From the NCBI GenBank assembly GCA_963716925.1, contig CAVQUX010000014.1, forward strand, positions 1,095,351 to 1,159,350: a DNA stretch of 64,000 bases. Direction: 5' to 3'. This DNA is from DAISKN01 sp963716925. GTDB lineage: Bacteria > Acidobacteriota > Vicinamibacteria > Marinacidobacterales > SMYC01. Shown here one piece after another: positions 44,613 through 56,267 of this stretch. The notes under the pieces are model-generated. The model ran no database searches, had not been told where the DNA came from, and saw only the letters and a list, made by a program, of their open reading frames with translations. Each line of letters starts with the position of its first letter. Within the stretch, counting starts at the first letter, position 1. A program made the translations under genes and the position numbers.

Positions 44613-47600
44613 GACGACTCACCTTTTGTCTCATGGCGGCGGTCGCCGCTCTGGGGACCTCGACCGTTGAAGCCCACGTGACGCTTCCGGCGACGAAGGA
44701 CAGTTATCTTCTGGGCGGCACCTTGCATTCGAACCAGGGAGAGGCCTTCTTTCTGAGGGTCGGGGGGTCGCTGCCGTACCGCGTGGTGGTGGCGTTCGAC
44801 CTGAGCGGGGTGGATCTCTCGGCCCTCACGCGCGCACGGCTCGTGCTCACGATCTCCACCCTCGAGTACCCGTCGCAGGGCTGGGGCACGGGGCGACCAG
44901 TCCGAGCGCATCGACTGCTCTCCGACTGGACGGAGGGCAATGGGTGGCGATCGTCGACCAACAACCTGCTGTCCACGATCCCGGGGGTGACGTGGGAATG
45001 CGCGACGGACGACTTCACGGCCTCCGGCTGCGCGATGCCGTGGAACGGCGGGACGTTCGCGGAGGCGACGGCGCCCGCCATGATGCACACCGACGGGATG
45101 ACGGGGGAAGTGGAATGGGACGTCACCGAGGACGTGCGAGCGGGAGCGCCGTTCGGCTGGCTGGTGAAGGCGGAGAACGAAGGAGAAGGCGCCATCGCGG
45201 GCTACCACTCGAGGGAATCGGCAGCCTCCGCCGACAACGCCCTCCTCGCGCCGCGATTGATCCTGGAAGGTCTGGGACCGAACCGGCCGCCGGTCGCGGC
45301 GACCGACCAAGGATTCGCTTCGCAGGGGACTCCGGCGACCCTCCGGGTTCTGGCCAACGACTTCGACCCCGACAACGATCCGATGACACTCGTCGCCGTC
45401 GGAGAGCCGAGCCACGGCACGGCGGTGATCGAGGGGAAGGAGATCCGGTACAGCTCGAGCCCGGATTTCGTGGGGACGGCGAGCTTCCCGTACACGGTGA
45501 GGGACAGCCATGGAGCGGAATCCACGGGCACAGCTCTCGTGACGGTAGGAGTGCCGACGTCGAGGACTCTCCCGGCGGTAAAGGACAGCCACCTGAGGCT
45601 GAGGTCGAGGGAACACAATTTGGGGGGGAGCGCGCTTCTGAACGTGAGCCTTGAGGAGCGGGCGATAGTGGGATTCGACCTGACGCCGGTCGGCGCGGAG
45701 GGTCTGGTGAAGGCGTGGCTGGTGCTGAGCGCGAACGAGGTGGTGTCCGGGGCCACCGGCCTCGAGGTCAGAGCCTACCGCCTGCTATCCGATTGGACGG
45801 AGGGGAGCGGCGCCACGGGATCCGGGGTGACCTGGTCCTGTGCCACGGACCTGAACGTGAGCAATTCGGCAGCGGACTGCGAAACGAAGTGGAACGGCGG
45901 AACGTTCGCGGCTTCGACGGCTCCGATCGTGGTGCACACGACCGGGACGGCCGGCGGCGAAGTGATCTTCGACGTGACCGAGGACGTGCGAGAGGGAGCT
46001 CCTTTCGGATGGGTAATCAAGAAGATCTACGAGCGTTGGTCGGGGAGCGTCAAATACGTTTCCCGGGAAGGAGGCGCCGCCGGGCCGCGGCTCGCGCTCG
46101 AGACCATCGACATCGACGTCGGCCCCGAGAATCAGGCGCCCGTCGCCGTGCCCGACAGCGCCACGCTCTTCGAGAGCGCCTCTGTCGCGATCCAGGCCCT
46201 CGAGAACGACCGCGATCCGGACGGCGACATCCTCACGATCCTTTCGGTGACGGCGCCGAGCCAGGGAACGGCGAGCCTTCTGGGCGAAACGGTCACCTAC
46301 GCGCCTGCTCTCGGCTTCGCGGGAAGGGATTCGTTCCGCTACACGCTCGGAGACGGCCGCGGGGGCCTCTCCGAAGGTACGGTGAGCGTGCGGGTGCTCC
46401 CGGACGACGTGCCGCCGTCGATCGAGGCGGTCGTCGGTCCCGAGCCCAACGCTTCCGGGTGGCATGCGGGCGACGCGACCGTCTCCTTCGTCTGCCGCGA
46501 CGACGAGAGCGGTCTCCTCTCGTGCCCCGATGCGGTGGTGGTGAGCGCGGAGGGCGAAGCCCAGGAAGTGCGGGCAGCCGCTTCCGACCGCGCGGGCAAT
46601 ACGGCGGAAGCGGTCGTCCGGGTCAGTCTGGACCGTTCCGCGCCGAGCGTTGCTCTCGCCGGCCCGGCGAGCGCCCGCGCGGGCGAGCGGGTGAAGCTCC
46701 GCGCGGAAGCCTCGGACAACCTCGGGCTCGCGAGCGTTCACTTCCTCGCCGACGGAGGGCTCCTCGAGGAGCGGGAGAAAGCCCCGTTCGAGGCGAGCTT
46801 CGTGATCCCCGTGGCCGCGGTCGAGGGCGCTCTCCTGTCTCTCGAGGCCGTAGCACTCGACGAAGCCGGAAACCAGACGACGGCGACGCAGGTGCTCTCG
46901 GTGACCGGAGGAGGTTTCGTCCAGGGCGAGGTCTACGACGATTCCCGCGGCGTCCCTCTGCCCGAAGTCTCCGTCTTCGTGGGAAGCCAGACGCTCGCGA
47001 CCGACTTCCTCGGACGCTTTGCGGCCGCGACGGCGAGCGCGGCGCCGACCGTGGTTCGATTCTCGAAAGAGGGGTTCACCTCCGTCGAGCGATTCGTGGA
47101 GGTCGATCCTCTTCGCGGCACGGTCGTTCCCGATGCTCGGCTGACCCCGCTGGATCCCGCCGGCTTCGTCTCGATCGATAGCGGTGGCGGCGCGATTGCG
47201 GCCGGTCCCGTGCGACTCGAGCTCCCCGCGGGAGCGGTGGCCGCCACCACGTCGCTCCGCATGACCCCGATCTCGGGTCAGGGTCTCAAAGCGCCCCTGC
47301 CCCTCGGCTGGTCCCCTCTCGCTTCCGTCGAGATCGAGCCCGACCTCGGGCTCGCGGTGGGAGCGGAGCTTCAGCTCGAGAACGCTCCGTCCAACGCCGT
47401 CCTCGCCCGGTACGACGAAGCCGCCCACGCGTGGATCGCCCGGGAAAGTCCCATTTCGAGAACGGGGACGTACGCGTTCGTCCTTGCCGACGAGGAAGTA
47501 GCTTCTGCTATCGAGGGTGAACCGCTCCCCGCCGCGGAGCCGGTCACGGTCGCGTTCGGGCTCACGGCGACCGCGGCCGTCACTCCCGAAGCTTCACCCG

Positions 47601-50600
47601 TGAGCCCCGAGGCCCGCGCCACCGGCACCGTCACCCTCTCCTCGGTCGTTTCGCTTCCGAGCGGCACGCGCATCGCAGCGCGGGTCGAGGAGAGCTTCGA
47701 AACCCACGAGGAGGGCTCGATCCGTCCGGAGCCCTTCACCCAGGAGCTCGCGCTCTATCGCATGGCAACGGGCGATCTGGCGGCATCGTTTCCCGTCACG
47801 CCGACGCGGAGCTACACCGCCGAAGAGCTGCGCGAAGGGAAAGTGCACGTCGACCTCTCGACCGCGCCCGAGCGCTACCGGGGAACGCTGGTGAGTCCGG
47901 GTGCGCGGCTCATCGAGGGCGACGGAGGGGTTTCGCTCTCGATCCCCGCGGGAGCGTTGACCACGACCATCGCGGCGTCCGTCGAGCCTCTCGAAGACTT
48001 CCGATCTCGATTTCGGGTTCGCCGAGTTTCCCGTAGTCGATGGCGTCGAGGTGGACCTGGGCGGCTCCGCGCTCGCGCTTCCGGGAACGCTTTCGATCCC
48101 GACTTCGCTCGCGAGCGGCGGGAACCTCTATGCCGCGCGCATTCTCTACGTCGCGGGACAGAGGAAGCTGCGCCTCGTAGGTCCTGCAATCCTCGAGGAC
48201 GGCGCGATCCTCGTCTCGGGTGTCTCGGCCGGCGGCGCGTACCTCGTCTTCCAGTCGGAAGTCGCGCTCGCCGTCGTCGCCGGGACGGTGCGTGAGGGAG
48301 GGCTTCCCTCCGCGCTCGTCGTCGTCGAGTCGTCGTCGACGCCGTTCATGGACGTGACGTCCTCGAACGGAGAGTTCGTGGTCGCGGCGAAGGTCGGAAT
48401 CGAATCGACGATCACCGGCCGAAGCCTGACCACCGGGAACCAGGGAAGCGCGACCGTGCTTCCGTCGACGTCCTCTCCGGTCGACGTGCTTCTCGACCTG
48501 GCGGCCCGCGGGCCCTTCGTCACCGGGGTTTCGCCCGCGAACGGACGGAACGGAGTTTCGCTCGCTGCGGTCGTTTCGGTGGAGCTCTCGGAGGCGGTGG
48601 CCGCGGCAACGGTGACGGCGTCTTCCGTTCAGCTCGTCCGCTTGCCGGACCAAGCGGCCGTCGCGGGCCGCATCACCCTCGGCCCTGGACGCCGCTCGAT
48701 CGCCTTGCTCCCCGACGCGCCCCTCGAGCCGGAGACATCCTATTCGTTCCGTCTCACGGCGGCGATCGCCGACGCCGCCGGAAACGCGCTTCTTCCGTTC
48801 GCATCGAGCTTCACCACCGCCGCTCCCGACACCGGGGGCTTCGATCCCGGCGAGGTCCAGGTCAGCTTTCCCGACGAAGAGGGAAACGTCACCGTAAGGG
48901 CGCCGGCGGGCTCGTTAGAGCCGGGAGCTTCGCTCACGATCATCAACGTGACGAACGGGGTGGCGGTCACCGCGGACGTCGCGCCCGACGGCGGCTTCGA
49001 GATCGCGCTGCGCGCGTCGGTGACCGACGAGCTCCAGATCCGGATCCTCGACGGATCCGGCCGCGAGACGGTGATCCAGAAGACGGAGTACCGTGCCGCC
49101 GATGGCCGCGTGGCGATCGGAACGAAGGGCGGGACCGTTTCCGAGGGAGACTTCGTCCTCGACGTTCCGGAAGAGCGCTCTCCCGACGGCGGCGATCTTC
49201 CGGCTCACCGCGTTGACGCCCGAGGAGATCGCGGACCTCCCCATGCCCGACGGCGCGGGGGGAATCGGCTCCGCCCTTCGCATCGATACCGGAGGCGCCG
49301 TCCTGGAAGCGGAAGGCGATCTCACGTTCCCCGCTCCCCCCGGCGCTCCCGCCGACGCGCTCTTCCTCGTGTTTCGCACCGTCGACGTGTCGGGGGAGCT
49401 TCTCTACGAGGTCGTCGACACGGCGTCGCTCGAGAACGGAAAGGTCCGAACCGAGAGCGCTCCCTTTCCCGGCGTTCGCTATCCCGGCGACCACGCGTTG
49501 ATGTGGTATCCGATGCAGCCGTCGGAGTCCAAGGCTTCGATCGGCCTCATCGTCGGCCTCGCGCAGGAGACGGGGGGAACCGCGGCGAAGCCCGTGGTGA
49601 CGCCTCTCGGAAACGTCGAGGTTCGCGCCGACAAACCGCCGCTTCGTGGAGACTACGCCGCCCGGACGCTCTCGAACGGCCAGTTCACGATGATCGATAC
49701 CTCGTTCGGATTGTCGGGAGCGAACGTTCTCCTGACGGGGAAGACCGCGGACGGCCGCGTCGCCGGGGCGAGGGCGATCGAAGACGCGACGACCCGACAA
49801 GGCGTGAACCCGAGGTTCCGACGCACCGGAGAGACGGTGCTCAACTTCCCGCCGGCAACGCCCGAGCCTCCGCCAGGACGGATTTCCGTTCGCCTCTTCA
49901 AGACGTTCGAGAACCTCAGGCAGCCCATCACCGGTGGGTTCGTCGAGGTCGGAACCGAAGTCCTCTTCGCGATCGAGTTCACTGACGCGGCGAGCCCCCC
50001 GGCGCGGGTCGCGGCGGGGATTTCCGGCGCCTCCCTCGCCGTCGAGACCGTCGACGAGTTTCACTACGAGGCCCGCTTCACCCCCGCGGAGTCCCGCTCG
50101 TACACCCTGCACGTCACCGCTTTCGATGTGAACCTCCGGGAGATCTTCGGACAGTTGAGCTTCCTCGCGGTCGAAGGCACGTCGGGAAACGACGAAGTGC
50201 GGCTCGGCCCTCCCTCGATCCTCACGGAAGAGTCGAGCCCGAAGAGCGGAGCCGCCGGGGTCGACGTCCATCCGATCTTCTCGGTGAAGTTCAGCGAGCC
50301 GGTGACCAACGTGACTTCGGCCACGGTGACGCTGAAGCGCTCGGGCGGAACGGACTCGGTTCCGCTCGAGCTGATCGGGACCGGGCCCGACTTCGGCCCG
50401 GAGATTCCGGGAGCGAGCTCGAGAATCACCGCGCTCACCATCCGGCCCGAAGGCCTCGAGTCCGGCGCGGCGTACGAGCTCGTGCTCGAAAGCGGCATCG
50501 TCGATACCGATCCGGCCCCGGACGGCCCGAACCCGCTTCCGAGGACGGTCCTCGACTTCCGAACTCTCGCGCCGACCCGGCTCGGCGGGGTGACGGCGGA

Positions 50601-53600
50601 AGGAGATGCTCTCGCCATGGCGACTCTCGGCGAGCGGGTCTTCGTGGCGGTCCAGAACGAGACCTCGGGGGGCTCGTTCGGCTCCCTCGTCGCCTACGAC
50701 ATCTCCGACCCGGAGCGTCCGGTGAAGCTCGAGGAGCCCGGATCGACTCCCCGGGAGACGCTCTTCGTCGGAAGCATGGCGCGGGATCTCGAAGTCGAGG
50801 AGAACGTCGACGTGGGGCTGGGCCGGCGAGACGTCGCCGCCGTCCTCTCTTTCAACCCGAGGAGCGGAAACGCCGGGCTCACCCTCTTCGACGTCACCCT
50901 GGAGTCGCCCCTCTATCCCTACCTGGGGTTCGTCACCACCAGCCTGCCGGGACAGGGTTTCGCGAGCGCCTTCGCCCTGCGCGGGAGCTTCGCCTACGTC
51001 GCCTCCGGAGAGGCGGGTCTCGCGCTCGTGGACCTGAAAAGAGCGGTCGAGCTCTACCGCGCCGAGAGTCCCTCGGGGCCGAACGACATTCCTCTCCGCG
51101 TTTCTCAAGGCCTCTTCACCCGAGGCGTCGGCTTCGGCGCGCCTTCGATCGTGAGCGGCGTCCCGATCGCGATCGGGGCGAATACCCTTCGCGCGGCGGA
51201 GATCGAGATCGCGGAGTCCTCGCAGGGCGTTCTCGGCCTCGTCGGTGCGTTCGACCATGCGGATACCGCGGGCTATCTCGTGACGCTGTCCCTCGCTTCT
51301 CTCGCGACTCCCGCGATCGAGGGCCACATCCAGCTCCGCCTCGTTCTTCCCGGAGATGGAGGCACGGTCGAGATCGGCGTTCCCACCGGTGTCGCCTTCG
51401 CGGAGCTCGGAGGGAGAGACCTGGCTCTGGTCGTGGGCCAGCAGCTCGGCTCGGGCGGCAGGCTCGCGATCATCGATGTCTCTGATCCGAAGAATCCGAG
51501 GCTCCTGAGCCTATCGGGACTCCAGGGGACGAACGCGACAGGGATCGCGTTGAGCGGGCGCGAAACCGCGTTCATCACCACCCCGGAGGGAGTCGAGAGC
51601 TACAGCTTCCTCGATCCCGCGAGGCCCAGGCTCACGGGAAAGATTCCCGGGCTCGCGGGGATGTCGGGAGACCTGGCGCTCGCGAACGAGGACGCGGTCC
51701 TGGTGAGCCTGGGGAAGGGGAACGAGGTGAAGCTCACCGCGCTCTCGGTGGTGCCCACGGTGGGCGTGCTCCCGGAGCCGCTGGTGACCCGCAAGCCGAC
51801 GGAGACCTCCGCGGAGATTTTGCAGCCCGGGAGCTACGTCGTCGGTCGGATCCCGGCGGAGTTCGAGGTCCGGTCCGCCGAGGTGGAGATCCTCGACCAG
51901 GGCTCCGTCGTCGCCGAGCATCCCGCGACGGTCTTTCCCGACGGCCAGATCCTGGTGCGATTCGAGCCGGGAGCCTCCTTGCCGATGCCGTCCCCTCGGA
52001 TGCGGGCGGTGTTGAACCCCGGCGCGGTCGACGAGAAGGCCTCGGCGCCCGAGCCGGTGCCCTTCGTTCCGCTCCTGTACGGGGTCAAGGAGAGGGTTCC
52101 GATCGCGATCGAGCTCGATCCGGTGAGCGACTCGCACTGCCTGCGGTCGGCGGACCCGATCACCTACGCCCTGAGCCTCCCGGCGCAGGTCACGATCTTG
52201 ATGGAAGCCGGCGGAGTCGAGCGGGTGCTCTTCGACGGAGCGCGGGAGCCCGGAGAGGACCTGTTCGAAGAGCCCCTCGACGACGACGTTGCGCTGTTCT
52301 CGATGGCCGCGGGGAAGTACCCGTACAAGGTGAGGGCGCGGCTCCTCTCCGATCCAACGGTCGCGATGGAGGAGGTGGGAACGATCGAGGTCGAGGTCTC
52401 GACTCACGCCGTCCTTCCGGTGGGAAGCACGTTCGTGAAGGGAGTGAGCCTCTTCGACGGGCACCTGGTCTCGTCGTCGACCGACCTGCGGATACCCGGA
52501 CGAATCCCGCTCGAGCTGACCCGGACCTACTCGAGCACGGGGGTCGCCGCGGACGAGAGCGGCCTCGGTCCGGGGTGGAGCTTCAACTACGGAGCGACGC
52601 TGATCGCGACCCAGTGCTTCGTGACGGTGGTGGGAGGAGACGGAACGGGCCAGCGGTTCGTCTGGAACGGCGAGCGGTTCGTCGCCCAGAAGGGCTACCA
52701 CACGGAGCTCAGGCTGAATCCCGACGGGAGCTACGATTTTTTCACCAAGGGACGGGTGCGGTACCACTTCGTGGACCGCCTTCCGACCCCGTTCCGGGGG
52801 ACGACTCCGTCGCTCGATTTCATCGAGGAGCCGAACGGGAACAAGCTCTTGATGATCTACGACGGCCCCCAGGGCCTCCTGTCGAGAGTGCAGGAGGAGG
52901 GAGCGGGAGGCGTCCTCGGACGGGCTCTCGAGTTTCACTACGCCCCGGACCTGATCCGCCAGAAACACCGCATCGAGTCGGTGACCGGCCCCATGGGACT
53001 GGTGGTGAGCTACGGGTACGACGACCTGGGGCGGCTGGTGCGGGCGACGCGCGGGGAGAGAACGGAGAGGTACGAGTACTCGGACGACTTCGTTGCGTCG
53101 TGGAACCTGACGGCGCGGATCGATGCCAACGGCAATCGAACGGAGTACCTGTACTACCAGGACCAGGACTCGTTCCCCGGGGAGGAGCCGGGAGCGCCGA
53201 TCGGGGCGAAGTACGAGTACGTGAAGGAGGTGCGAGAGCCCGAGGGGGTGACGACGTCGTTCGGGTACGACTTCTCGGAGATTCTGGGCTTCCGGTGGAT
53301 TCGGACGGTCAGGGACGGCCGAGGATTCGAGACCCGGTACGTCCTGAACGGAAACGGCTCGCCTCTCGAGATTGAGGAACCGGGCCAGATCGTGACGTCG
53401 ATGGTCTGGGTGTCGGACGACGTCCTGAAGCTCGAGGAGACGGACGCGAAGGGCCGGCTCACGCGGTTCGAGTACGACGATCGGGGAAACCTCGCGAAAG
53501 AGATGGTGGACGCGGGAGGCGACGTCGGAACGGTGACGACGGAGTTTACGTACGACCGGGTCTTCAACAAGATGACGTACAAGAAGGACGGGGAGGGGAG

Positions 53601-56104
53601 GGAGACCCGTTTCGAGATCGATCCGACGAACGGGAACCTGCTCTCGGTCGAGGACGCGGAGGGGAACGTCACCCGGTACGCGTACTTTCCGAACGGGGAC
53701 CTGATGGAGACCGAGGGTCCGCGAGCGGGCCAGACGACGCGAATCGACTACGACGCTTTCGGAAACCCGAGAACGACGACGGACGCTCTGGGGAACGAGA
53801 CGACGACGGTCTACGACGAAAGGAGCCGCCTGCGGAGCTCGACGGACACCATGGGGCGGCGGATGAGCCAGGACTTCGACGACCTGGACCGGGTGAGTCG
53901 GGTCCAGAGGTTCGACGACCTGGGCTCTTCGGACGAGGAGAGCGTCGAGCGAACGTACTACCCCGGAGGGGAGCTCCTCACGGAGACGAACGGCCTCGGC
54001 CTGGTCACGACCCAGGTCCTGGACGGGTTGAACCGGGTGGTTCGGGTGTCGGAGCAGCTATCGGACCGGACTCTGGTCTCGACGATGGCGTACGACGCGA
54101 ACGGGAACGTGACGGAGAAGATCGACCGCCGAGGTGTGAGGACGGTCACGACCTACGATGCGCTGAACCGTCTGGAGAAGGTCGAGGTGGAGGGTCAGGT
54201 CGTCTCGACCTTCGAGTACGACGAGGTGGGGAACAAGACGGCGGAGACGGATCTGCACGGGAGCCGAACGGAGTACGAGCACGACGAGCTCTATCGAGTG
54301 AAAAGGCGTCTCCTCCCGACGTCGCACGAGGAGAGGTTCACCTACGACCGGGTGGGGAACAAGACGAGCGAGACGGACGCGAACGGGAAGACGACGTTCT
54401 TCGAGTACGACCGTCTGAATCGCCTCACCAAGAGAACGGACGCGGTCGGAAACGTCGTCAACTACGGCTACGACGCATCGGGAAACCGAACGCTCGAGGA
54501 GGACGTGACCCGTGGCCTCGCGACGAGGGTCGAGTACGAGCTCCTGAACCGCGCGGCTCGAAGGGAAGTGGAAGGTCCTGGATTCACCTACGAGACGAGC
54601 TTCGAGTACGACGACGGAGCGCACACGGTGATCGAGACCGATCCGCGGGGATTCCGGAGGACGACGGAGCTCGACGGGTTCGACCGGGTGCATCGGGTTC
54701 GTCAGGAGACCGGAGTCGAGGAGCTCGAGACGACGAGCTTCTACGACGCGGGCGGAAACGTGAAGACGACCAGGGACGCCGAAGGCCGGGAGACGCAATT
54801 CATCTATGACGAGAAGAGCCGGCTTCTCGAGGTCCGCTATCCCCTGGGCCTGACGTCCAGGGTCTCGTATGACGGGGAGGGGAACAAGATCGAGGAGGAG
54901 AACCGGCGGGGCCTTTCCAGGCGGTATGCCTACGACAACCTCGGCCGCCTCCTCCGGACGGAGATCGACCAGCCGCTGACCGGCGGCGGAGCGTTGACGG
55001 TCTCGGAGGTGAGTTATTTCGACCTCGAGAGAAGACGGGTCGAAAAGGACGCCCGCGGCAACGCCACCACTTTCGAGATGGACACGCGCGGGCGGGTGAC
55101 GAAAGTGACGGACCCCGAGGGATTCTTCCAGAGCTTCGAGTACGACGGGGTCAACAAGACGGCCGAGGTGGACAAGAAGGGCCGAAGGACCGCGTTCGAG
55201 TACGACGGGATTCACCGTCTGACGAAGGTCACGGACGCGTTGACCCGGACGATGACCACGACCTACCTCGACTCGGCGCGCCAGGTGGTCGAGATCGACA
55301 AACGGGGGATCGAGAAAAGGACGGAGCTCGACGCCCTCGGCCGGCTGGTCTCGGTGACCCGCTCGGGGGTGGTTCTGGAGCGGCACGAGTACGACGGGAA
55401 CGGAAACCGGGTAGCCTCGACCGACGCGAACGGCAACCCGACCCGGTTCGAATACGACGGGGCGAACCGTCTAATCCGCCGCACCGACGCGTTCGGAACG
55501 CCGCTCGCAACCCCGACGAGCTTCGTGTACGACCGGGTCGGAAACCTGCTGGAGCAGAAGGATGGTCGCATCACCGGCCGTCCCGTTCGACGTTCGGAAC
55601 GTCTACGACGAGCTGAACCGCCTCGAAAGCGTCGAGGACGCGGAAGGAAACGTCACGTCCTACGAGTACGACGGAGAGGGAAACCGGACCGCGGTGGTCG
55701 AGCCCAAAGGGCCGGAGTACCGCACGGAGTACGGGTACGGGGAGCTGAACGAGCTTCTCGAGGTCCGTATGGCGGACGGAGGGGTATACGCCTACCGATA
55801 CGATGGGAATCGGAACCGTATTCAGCAGACGGACGGAAACGGGAACGTGGTCGAGTTCACCTACGACCGCCTGAACCGGCTCGAGATGTCGGCGGAAACC
55901 CGCACCGACGTCGTGTGGAGCATCTCGAACGACGGCGGGTCGACGTGGTCGCAGCCGTCCGTCGTGCAGGGTTCCCAGCACACCGACCAGCGGATCAACG
56001 AGGGCCCCTCGGTCGCGTGGGTAGGCACGAGCCCGGTTGTCGGCTACACGGGCCGGGCCGCGGGTTACACGAGCTACGGGGTCTTCCTCCGGGTCGGTTC
56101 CTAG
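44609..56104 (+). CDS. Giant secreted DNRLRE/Ig-like/LVIVD/RHS-repeat protein, three frame breaks, C-terminus replaced
   Basis: About 3,830 residues. Signal peptide RRLTFCLMAAVAALGTSTVEA. Order: DNRLRE domain (44,670-45,290), cadherin/Ig-like (NRPPVAATDQG, to 45,560), second DNRLRE (45,560-46,125), second Ig-like (NQAPVAVPDS), a regulatory-like repeat (46,912-47,150), a ZU5-like part and a Big_5-like domain (48,520-48,830). Then LVIVD-type repeats (LAIIDVSDPKNPRL; 50,580-51,680), a DUF6531-like RHS entry (TDLRIPGRIPLELTRTYSS, 52,490) and about thirty YD repeats to 55,890. Frame changes near 47,995, 49,175 and 55,575, each one extra base. The RHS-associated core and toxin tip expected after the YD repeats are absent. 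Instead the frame runs into a BNR-like tail, which I treat as foreign. Confidence 0.8.
55895..56104 (+). pseudogene. C-terminal fragment of a BNR/exo-sialidase-like protein fused to the RHS gene
   Basis: About 65 residues, VWSISNDGGSTWSQPSVVQG (with the Asp-box pattern S-x-DGG-x-TW), then a stretch ending in GPSVAWVGTSPVVGYTGRAA and VFLRVGS before the stop at 56104. This is how exo-sialidase-like propeller proteins end, and it does not belong to an RHS protein. Only the end of such a gene is present. The switch from YD repeat (DRLNRLEMSAET) to propeller lies around 55,890-55,910. Confidence 0.6.
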
Positions 56105-56267
56105 GCCCAAGGAAAGCGACAAGAAGCCTTCCGATGAGATACTCGGGAAGGACTGGGTGCTAGGCTTCCTGCGAGCGGCCGGTCAAGTCGGCGAGGGGCG
56201 GTTGCCGATGAGGGAACCCAGAACGCGGGACCCAGCGTCCGATGTTCTCGGGTTCGAAAGGTGGATC

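Noticed and set aside
32423..56104. CRISPR or DNA satellite array suggested by the many repeated segments
   Set aside because: The repetition is at protein level (80-90 residue sandwiches and YD repeats) with diverged DNA; there are no short identical repeats with unique spacers.
44609..56104. RHS polymorphic toxin with an immunity gene downstream
   Set aside because: The core and toxin tip are absent, and the next gene is a sigma factor from what looks like another genome, so no toxin or immunity pair can be supported.
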